This document shows positions 58,370-64,000 of a stretch of DNA of 64,000 bases, in pieces. The stretch comes from Gemmatimonadales bacterium (GTDB lineage Bacteria > Gemmatimonadota > Gemmatimonadetes > Palauibacterales > Palauibacteraceae). A program made the position numbers and the translations under genes. The stretch covers positions 1-64,000 of the forward strand of contig VXQX01000051.1 in the NCBI GenBank assembly GCA_009838765.1. The letters run 5' to 3'. Position 1 is the first letter of the stretch; every line of letters starts with the position of its first letter. Under the pieces are notes generated by a model, which was given only the letters and a program-made list of their open reading frames with translations, made no database searches and was not told the DNA's origin.

Positions 58370-59326
58370 ATGACCGACATGCCGCGCCTCGGGATCACGC
58401 TGGGAGATCCGCGCGGGATCGGGCCGGAGGTGACCGCGGCGGCGCTGTCCTCGTTCTCGGGCGCGAACGCGATCGAAGCAGTCCTTGTGGGGCCGCGGTC
58501 GCTCGGCGAGGTGGAGGACCGTCTGGAGGGGGCGCCCCGCGAGCCGGTGGGAGACTGGGACCCCGCCGGCGGCGAGAGGCTCGCGGGCCTGCTGTCGGCG
58601 CGGGCCATCGAACGGGCGGTCGCCATGGCGCGGACGGGCGAGATCGACGGGATCGTCACGGCTCCCATCAGCAAGGCCGCCCTGCGGGCCGCGGGGTACG
58701 CGCACCCGGGGCATACGGAGTTTCTCCAGGAGTTGGCCGGAGCGCACGAGGTCACGATGATGATGGCCGCCGAGCGCACGCCTCTCGGCGGCTCCCTCCG
58801 CCTGGCGCTCCTCACCGCGCATCTTCCCCTGCGCGACGTCCCCTCGGTGCTCGACGCGGACCTCTTCGCGCGCAGGTCCGGGATCGCGATCGAAGCTCTG
58901 CGCGCCTGGTGGGGGATCGAGCGGCCCCGCGTCGCCTTCGCGGGGCTCAATCCGCACGCGGGCGAGGGCGGGCTGTTCGGCGACGAGGAGATCGAGGTGT
59001 TCGCGCCGGCGCTCGCCCGGCTCGCGTCCGACCGCGCGCTCGACATCCTCGGCGTCTTCCCCGGGGACACCGTCTTCCTCAAGGCGCTCTCGGGGCAGGC
59101 CGATCTCGTCGTGACGCCGTACCACGACGTGGGCCTGGCGGTGCTGAAGACGATCGCGATGAACGAAGGCGTGAACGTGACGGCCGGACTTCCCTTCCCG
59201 CGTACCTCTCCGGATCACGGCACGGCCATGGACATCGCGGGCCGCGGGGTCGCGGACCCGGGAGCGATGCGGGCCGCGATCGACCTCTGCGCCCGGTTCT
59301 GCGCGGCGCGGGCCGTCGCGACATGA
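58370..59326 (+). CDS. pdxA: 4-hydroxythreonine-4-phosphate dehydrogenase
   Basis: The 318-residue enzyme acts in de novo vitamin B6 synthesis. Seen: PRLGITLGDPRGIGPEV, GIVTAPISKAALRAAGYAHPGHTEFL (with metal and substrate His), GLNPHAGEGGLFGDEE and TPYHDVGLAVLKTIAMNEGVN, with PDHGTAMDIAG at the end. All metal histidines are present. The TGA overlaps the ftsE ATG (ATGA). Confidence 0.96.
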   Translation: MTDMPRLGITLGDPRGIGPEVTAAALSSFSGANAIEAVLVGPRSLGEVEDRLEGAPREPVGDWDPAGGERLAGLLSARAIERAVAMARTGEIDGIVTAPISKAALRAAGYAHPGHTEFLQELAGAHEVTMMMAAERTPLGGSLRLALLTAHLPLRDVPSVLDADLFARRSGIAIEALRAWWGIERPRVAFAGLNPHAGEGGLFGDEEIEVFAPALARLASDRALDILGVFPGDTVFLKALSGQADLVVTPYHDVGLAVLKTIAMNEGVNVTAGLPFPRTSPDHGTAMDIAGRGVADPGAMRAAIDLCARFCAARAVAT

Positions 59327-59991
59327 TCTCGCTGAGAGACGTCTCGAAGGCCTACCCGCGCGCCGGAGACGCGCTCAGGGGGGTTTCGTTCCGCCTCCGA
59401 AAGGGGGAGTTCGCCTTCCTGACGGGACCGTCGGGGGCGGGCAAGTCGACGGTGCTCGAACTGATTCACTTCCAGACGCGGCCGACCGAAGGCGAGGTGC
59501 AGGTCTCGCGCTACAACTCGAGGCGGGTCCGCCGCCGGGACATCCCCGCGCTGCGGCGGCGCGTGGGTTTCGTGTTTCAGGACTTCAAGCTGCTGGAACG
59601 GCTGACCGCCGCGGAAAACGTGGCCTTCGCGCTCGAGGTCATCGGGACGCCCCGGCGCGAGATCGCGGGACGCGTCCAGCGGCTGTTGAGCCAGGTGGGT
59701 CTCGCCGCCCGCGCCAGCTCGAGACCCTCGGAACTGTCCGGCGGCGAGCGGCAGCGCGTCGCGGTGGCGCGCGCCCTCGCCACGGAACCGCGCATCCTCC
59801 TCGCGGACGAGCCCACGGGCAACCTCGATCCCGACGCCGCCGGGGGGGTGTTCGAGTTGTTCCGGATGCTGAACCACCTCGGCACGGCCGTGCTCATGGC
59901 CACGCACGACGCGGATTTCGTGCGCCGGCATCGCGAGATCCGCCGCTTGGAGCTCCAGGGCGGACGACTCGTAGGGGATTCCGCCGCATGA
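59323..59991 (+). CDS. ftsE: Cell division ATPase FtsE
   Basis: The 222-residue ABC ATPase has Walker A GPSGAGKST (about 36-44), Q-loop FVFQDFKLLERLTAAENVAF (typical FtsE), signature LSGGERQRVAVARA and Walker B ILLADEPTGNLD. With FtsX it signals to a murein hydrolase activator at the septum. It overlaps pdxA and ftsX by 4 bases each. Confidence 0.96.
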   Translation: MISLRDVSKAYPRAGDALRGVSFRLRKGEFAFLTGPSGAGKSTVLELIHFQTRPTEGEVQVSRYNSRRVRRRDIPALRRRVGFVFQDFKLLERLTAAENVAFALEVIGTPRREIAGRVQRLLSQVGLAARASSRPSELSGGERQRVAVARALATEPRILLADEPTGNLDPDAAGGVFELFRMLNHLGTAVLMATHDADFVRRHREIRRLELQGGRLVGDSAA

Positions 59992-60863
59992 GAGCCGTCC
60001 GGGAGGCGCTGGCCGGCTTCCGGCGCACTCCTCTGCTGTGCGCCCTCTCCATCGGAGCGGTCGGGCTCAGCCTCGTGATCCTCGGTCTGTTCGGACTCGT
60101 CGCGCACAATGTCGGCGGGGCGATCGGCGACGTGGAGCGCCGCATGGAGGTCGTCGGCTACCTGCTCGACGACGTCGGCCCGGAACAGGTGCGGGACGCC
60201 CGGCGGGAGTTGGAGGCGCTCCCGGCGGTGGAATCCGTGCGCTACGTCTCGAAGAACGAGGCGCTGGAGCGGGCCCGGCGCGATCTCGTGGAGTTCTCAG
60301 ACGTTTTCGGAGAACTCAGGGTGAACCCGCTTCCAGCCTCGTTTCACCTCAGGCTGCGGGAGGGTTTCCGCACTCCCGAGACGGTGTCCGAGACCGCGGG
60401 CACGCTCGCGGCGTATCCGTTCATCGAGGAGGCTCGCTTCGGGGATGAGTGGGTTGAGCGGCTCTTCGCCCTGCGGAGCGCGGCGGCGGCGATCGCCCTC
60501 GCCCTGGGCGGAGGGTTCGCGCTGGTCGCCGTGCTTCTCATCGTCACGACGGTGCGCATGGCCGTCCTCGCGCGCGGCGAAGAGATCGAGATCATGCAGA
60601 TCGTCGGGGCGCGGGAAGGCTACATCCAGCGGCCCTTCCTGCTCGAGGGCGCGGTGACGGGGTTCGCGGGCGGACTGCTCGCGCTCGGGGTCACGCGACT
60701 CGCGTATGTCGTCTTTCCCGCGCGTTTCGCGGCCGTCGAATCTCTCGCGTGGCTCCCGCACCCGTGGACCGTGGCCGGCGTCGCCGGGGCCGCCCTTCTC
60801 GGCCTGCTCGCCGCCGCCTTCTCCGTGCATCGTGAAGTGGGACGGGCCTATGGTCCCTCGTAG
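59988..60863 (+). CDS. ftsX: Cell division membrane protein FtsX
   Basis: The 291-residue protein has an N-terminal TM segment, a periplasmic loop (about 45-155; VGYLLDD, VRYVSKNEALERAR, NPLPASFHLRL) and three more TM segments, the FtsX layout. The loop binds the EnvC-type activator, which is encoded next and overlaps by 14 bases. Confidence 0.95.
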   Translation: MRAVREALAGFRRTPLLCALSIGAVGLSLVILGLFGLVAHNVGGAIGDVERRMEVVGYLLDDVGPEQVRDARRELEALPAVESVRYVSKNEALERARRDLVEFSDVFGELRVNPLPASFHLRLREGFRTPETVSETAGTLAAYPFIEEARFGDEWVERLFALRSAAAAIALALGGGFALVAVLLIVTTVRMAVLARGEEIEIMQIVGAREGYIQRPFLLEGAVTGFAGGLLALGVTRLAYVVFPARFAAVESLAWLPHPWTVAGVAGAALLGLLAAAFSVHREVGRAYGPS

Positions 60864-62073
60864 CCGCGCGCGGACGGCCTGGGTCGTTGCGCTCGTGGGC
60901 GTCGCCGTCGCGACGATCCCTGCGTGGACCGCGCCCGGGAGCGCGAGCGCGCAGCAGTCGCCGGATGTGAGGCGCCGCCTGGACGAGAGTCAGGCGCGGC
61001 TCGAGCTCATCCGCGAGGAACGGCGGCGGCTGCGTCGGGAACTCGCGGGGATCGCCGGCCAGGTCAGCGGCGACTCGGCCCAACTCGTGAACATCGAACG
61101 CCAGATCGGCGCCTCGGCGAGCCTTCTGGCCGAGTTCGACGTTCAGGTGCTCGCGCTCTCCGACCGGCTCACGGCCATGACGCGCGAGATGCTGCTCACG
61201 CGCGACGAACTCACGGCGCGCCGGGTCGTGCTGCGGGCGCGGCTCCGCGACATCTACAAGCGGGGCCCCCTCCGCGCCGTCGAGGTGCTCCTCTCCTCGC
61301 GGTCGTTCTCGGACCTGCTCAATCGCTACAGGTACCTCCGCGATGTCGCCGTCTTCGACCGCATGCTCCTGGAGGACGTGAGGGGACTCGAGGGCCGGCT
61401 CGCGGACCAGCGCGGCAGGTTGAGCCGGGAAGGCGACCGCATCGCGGGCGTACGTGCGGATCATCTCCGGGAATACGACGAGCTGGAGAGGCTGGAGGGG
61501 CAACGGCAGGAGCGGTTGCGCCGCTTCGCCGACCGACGCGACGAGGCGCAGTCGACGCTGGCCCGGCTGGCAACGGAAGAGGCCGAACTGCGCGCGCTCA
61601 TCGGGGACCTGGAAGAACGACGCCGCTCGGCGGAACGCGCGGCGGGCGCCGCGTCGGTCTCATCGCTGACGACCGGCGACCTAGGGCGCCTGGCCTGGCC
61701 GGTCGAGGGAGAGATCCTGTGGCGCTTCGGACCCGAGCGGGAAGGACGCACGACGATCCCGCGCGAAGGGATCGGAATCGCGGCGCCGCTGGGCACGCGC
61801 GTGAACGCCGTGGACCGCGGCACCGTCGCTTCCGTGGCGGCGCGCGCCTCCGGACAGACGGTGATTCTCGATCATGGAGGAGGCTTCTACTCGTCCTATC
61901 AGAAGCTCCGCGACGTCATGGTGCGCGAGGGACAGCCGGTCGGCGAGGGACAGCCGATCGGACGCGTGGGCGGTGACGCCACTCGGCCGCACATCGAGTT
62001 CCAGATCTACGAGCCGGGGGCGGTGGGACCCCGCGCGGTGGATCCGGTTCGGTGGCTGAGGGGCCGCCCGTGA
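60850..62073 (+). CDS. envC: EnvC-like murein hydrolase activator (degenerate LytM)
   Basis: The 407-residue exported protein has a signal peptide (cut near SASAQQ), a long coiled coil (about 36-270) and a LytM/M23 domain (about 283-407). Zinc residues are absent: the usual HxGxD block reads EGIGIAAP, the third-block His is replaced (SYQKL) and the HLH motif reads PHIEF. As with EnvC, this predicts an activator of amidases, not a protease. Adjacency to ftsEX supports this. The Amidase_3 protein at 46739 is a possible target. Confidence 0.9.
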   Translation: MVPRSRARTAWVVALVGVAVATIPAWTAPGSASAQQSPDVRRRLDESQARLELIREERRRLRRELAGIAGQVSGDSAQLVNIERQIGASASLLAEFDVQVLALSDRLTAMTREMLLTRDELTARRVVLRARLRDIYKRGPLRAVEVLLSSRSFSDLLNRYRYLRDVAVFDRMLLEDVRGLEGRLADQRGRLSREGDRIAGVRADHLREYDELERLEGQRQERLRRFADRRDEAQSTLARLATEEAELRALIGDLEERRRSAERAAGAASVSSLTTGDLGRLAWPVEGEILWRFGPEREGRTTIPREGIGIAAPLGTRVNAVDRGTVASVAARASGQTVILDHGGGFYSSYQKLRDVMVREGQPVGEGQPIGRVGGDATRPHIEFQIYEPGAVGPRAVDPVRWLRGRP

Positions 62074-63281
62074 ACGGCGCGCGTCCCTGGGGCCAGGAAG
62101 ACCTCCTGCGGCGCCTGGCCGCCGCCGTCGCGGGCCGGAGACTGCCGCAGTCGCTCCTCGTTCACGGCCCGGAGGGCGTCGGCAAGCGTTCGCTGGCCCT
62201 GTGGCTCGCGCGCGCGCTCCAGTGCGAGGCCGCCGAGACCGGAGATGGACCCTGCGAAGCGTGCCGGAGTTGTCGCATGGCGGCGCGGCTGGAGCACCCG
62301 GACATTCACCTTCACTTTCCGATGCCGCGCCCGAAGCGGGCCGCCTCGCGGGCGAAGCTGCGAGAGGCCATCGAGGCGCAGCGCCACGAACGCCTCGCTC
62401 TGCTGCGGGAGGATCTCCACGCGCGGCTGGACGCGGACGCGGTCACGGGGCTCTATGTGGCCGCCGTGGAGAACATCCGGGAACAGGCGTCCCGGCGTCC
62501 GTCGATGGCGCGCAGTTCTGTGTTCGTGATCGAGGACGCGGAACGAATGGTGCCGCAGAGCGCCAGCCCCGAGGCGGCGAACGCCTTTCTCAAGCTCCTG
62601 GAGGAACCGCCGCCGTTCGCGTACATCGTGCTTGCCAGCAGCCGGCCGGACGCCCTTCTGCCGACGATCCGGTCCCGCACGGTGCCGCTCCGCGTGGCGC
62701 CGCTGCCGACTGAACGCGTGGCGGCCTACGTGGCGGAACACCTCGGTGTCGGCGACGAGGACCGCGCGCGGGGGGTGGCACGGCGGGCCGACGGCGCCGT
62801 CTACCGGGCCCGCGTGCTCGCCGATGCGGAAGTCGGCGAATCGGAAGCCGCTGCGGACGGTCTGCTGGCCGCCGCGCTCGATGGCACGCCGCTGGCGCGC
62901 TACCGCACCGCGTCCCTCTACTCGGCCCGAGGCGCCCGCGGCGAGTTGGAGCCCGCGCTCGAGGCGTTGCGCATCCGGCTGCGGGACATGCTCTGCGTCG
63001 CCGCGGGAGCCGAGGACGCGGCACTCGATCCGGAGCGCGCGAAGCAGTCCGGCGGAGCGGAAGGCCGGGACGCCCGAGGAGCGGCCGGAGGCCCTGCGGA
63101 GGGAGCGGTCCTCGAAGCCCTCGGGGCCGTCGATGCGGCGGTGGAAGGGGTGGGACGCAACCTGAATCCGCAGGCGACGACGGCCCTCCTGCTCGAGGAG
63201 ATGAGCGCCGCCTTCTCCGGCCGCTCCACTGGCCGAACGGCGGGAACACCGCAGTTTGCGGGGGTACTGAGAAGTCTGTGA
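62070..63281 (+). CDS. holB: DNA polymerase III delta-prime subunit
   Basis: The 403-residue clamp-loader protein has Walker-A-like GPEGVGKRS (about 33-41), a zinc module with C...CEACRSC (about 51-68), and the SRC-like sensor region (ANAFLKLLEEPPP...SSRPDALLPTIRSRT). An unusual Arg/Lys-rich insert, MPRPKRAASRAKL, follows the zinc site. The GTG at 62070 overlaps the envC stop (GTGA) and follows GAGGGG; GTG 62052 is an alternative. Confidence 0.9.
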   Translation: MNGARPWGQEDLLRRLAAAVAGRRLPQSLLVHGPEGVGKRSLALWLARALQCEAAETGDGPCEACRSCRMAARLEHPDIHLHFPMPRPKRAASRAKLREAIEAQRHERLALLREDLHARLDADAVTGLYVAAVENIREQASRRPSMARSSVFVIEDAERMVPQSASPEAANAFLKLLEEPPPFAYIVLASSRPDALLPTIRSRTVPLRVAPLPTERVAAYVAEHLGVGDEDRARGVARRADGAVYRARVLADAEVGESEAAADGLLAAALDGTPLARYRTASLYSARGARGELEPALEALRIRLRDMLCVAAGAEDAALDPERAKQSGGAEGRDARGAAGGPAEGAVLEALGAVDAAVEGVGRNLNPQATTALLLEEMSAAFSGRSTGRTAGTPQFAGVLRSL

Positions 63282-63778
63282 CGGGAGGCAGCTTCGTGGA
63301 CGGACTCACACATCTGGACCCGGACGGCCGGGTGAGAATGGTCGACGTTGGTGAGAAGCCGCTCACGCGACGCGTGGCCGTGGCCGAGGGCCGGATCCGA
63401 ATGCGCCGCGCGACGCTCGATGCCATCCGGGGGGGCGAGATCGAGAAGGGAGAGGTGCTCGCCGTGGCCCGCCTCGCGGCGATCCAGGGGGCCAAGGCGG
63501 CGTCCACGCTCATTCCGCTCTGCCATCCGATCCCGCTCGACGCGGTCGATGTCGACCTCGATGCGGAGGAGACGCCGCCCGCCTACCGGCTCAGCGTGCG
63601 GGCCTCGGCGGAGTGGCGCACGGGCGTCGAGATGGAGGCGATGGCGGGCGTCGCGGCCGGCCTGCTCGCCCTGTACGACATGTGCAAGGCGATCGACCGG
63701 GGCATGGCGCTGGGGCCGATTCGACTCCTCGAGAAGCGCGGCGGACGATCGGGCACCTGGGCGGCGGACGCGGAGTGA
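63278..63778 (+). CDS. moaC: Cyclic pyranopterin monophosphate synthase
   Basis: The 166-residue enzyme makes cPMP in molybdenum-cofactor synthesis. Seen: LTHLDPDGRVRMVDVGEKP, RRATLDAIRGGEIEKGEVLAVARLAAIQGAK (in pieces), LIPLCHPIPLD, VEMEAMAGVAAGLLALYDMCKAIDRGM. The catalytic Lys residues are present. It is fused head to tail by GTGA with holB and with the next gene. No other moa gene is nearby. Confidence 0.95.
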   Translation: MTGGSFVDGLTHLDPDGRVRMVDVGEKPLTRRVAVAEGRIRMRRATLDAIRGGEIEKGEVLAVARLAAIQGAKAASTLIPLCHPIPLDAVDVDLDAEETPPAYRLSVRASAEWRTGVEMEAMAGVAAGLLALYDMCKAIDRGMALGPIRLLEKRGGRSGTWAADAE

Positions 63779-64000
63779 CGCAGATGCGGGGGGACGCGTT
63801 GAACCACAGAGAGGCGCTCCGGAGGAGGATCGAGTCGGGCGCGGCCCGGGTGGGCGTACTCGGGCTGGGCTATGTCGGTCTTCCCGTCGTCACGGCGTTC
63901 TCCGGGGCCGGCTTCCGGACGCTGGGGTTCGACATCGACGAGCGCGTCGTGCGGCGGGTGAGGCGGGGTGACTCCCACATCGGCGATGTCCCGGCGCGGA
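63775..64000 (+). CDS. Nucleotide-sugar dehydrogenase, N-terminus (3' end outside window)
   Basis: Seventy-five codons are visible. After a short leader, RVGVLGLGYVGLPVVTAF and GFDIDERVV form the NAD-binding Rossmann fold of the UDP-glucose/UDP-ManNAc dehydrogenase family (WecC/TuaD-like). GTG 63775 overlaps the moaC stop; ATG 63784 is an equal option. It would supply a uronic acid for surface polysaccharide, but the subfamily cannot be set from this piece. Confidence 0.85.
   Translation, partial: MTQMRGDALNHREALRRRIESGAARVGVLGLGYVGLPVVTAFSGAGFRTLGFDIDERVVRRVRRGDSHIGDVPAR

Overview
The window is a gene-dense, very GC-rich (roughly 70% by eye) bacterial chromosome segment with about 48 coding features, almost no spacer DNA and many stop/start overlaps (ATGA, GTGA, CTAG). 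Several things suggest Gemmatimonadota or a close relative: high GC, many secreted Asp-box, DUF5107 and M28 proteins, plant-type leucine-rich repeats on a lipoprotein, and promoters resembling the TTTG / TAnnTTTG type known from Bacteroidota. That assignment is inference; no rRNA or tRNA gene is visible here to settle it. I saw no CRISPR array, prophage or intact insertion sequence.

Region 1 (1-8137): the 3' part of a SelA-like PLP enzyme, a large secreted Asp-box (BNR) repeat protein with its own TAnnTTTG promoter, a lipoprotein joining leucine-rich repeats to a metzincin-type protease, and an unknown lipoprotein.

Region 2 (8138-25335): a glycan uptake and salvage locus. It holds two MGH1/GH63-like glycoside hydrolases, an ABC sugar importer (ATPase, binding lipoprotein, two permeases), a bifunctional nucleotidyltransferase/GALK2-like sugar kinase, a DUF5107-TPR lipoprotein and an MFS transporter. 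A cysteine synthase gene lies in the opposite direction in the middle. The first permease has about 310 extra N-terminal residues that look like a membrane sensor, and the kinase fusion is built like the Bacteroides Fkp enzyme but from different families. Together they suggest import of a sugar released from a glycan and its direct conversion to an NDP-sugar.

Region 3 (25573-39231): an acyl-CoA dehydrogenase, then thiC behind a TPP riboswitch, then a branched-chain amino acid cluster leuA-leuB-ilvD-ilvB-ilvN-ilvC-leuC-leuD on the minus strand. The leuA promoter is flanked by a 17-bp direct repeat and followed by a hairpin over the ribosome binding site.

Region 4 (39355-50460, minus strand): rhomboid protease, DUF72 protein, a decayed Phd/VapC toxin-antitoxin pair, quinone oxidoreductase, a MurU-like nucleotidyltransferase with an AmgK-RapZ(C) fusion (cell-wall sugar salvage), pyrD-pyrK, a murein amidase, smpB, a YtxH protein and an M28 peptidase.

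Region 5 (50546-64000, plus strand): DUF58 and BatA-like proteins separated by a 167-bp element with inverted-repeat ends, then mfd, a SurA-like isomerase, pdxA, ftsE-ftsX-envC, holB, moaC and the start of a nucleotide-sugar dehydrogenase gene, nearly all translationally coupled.
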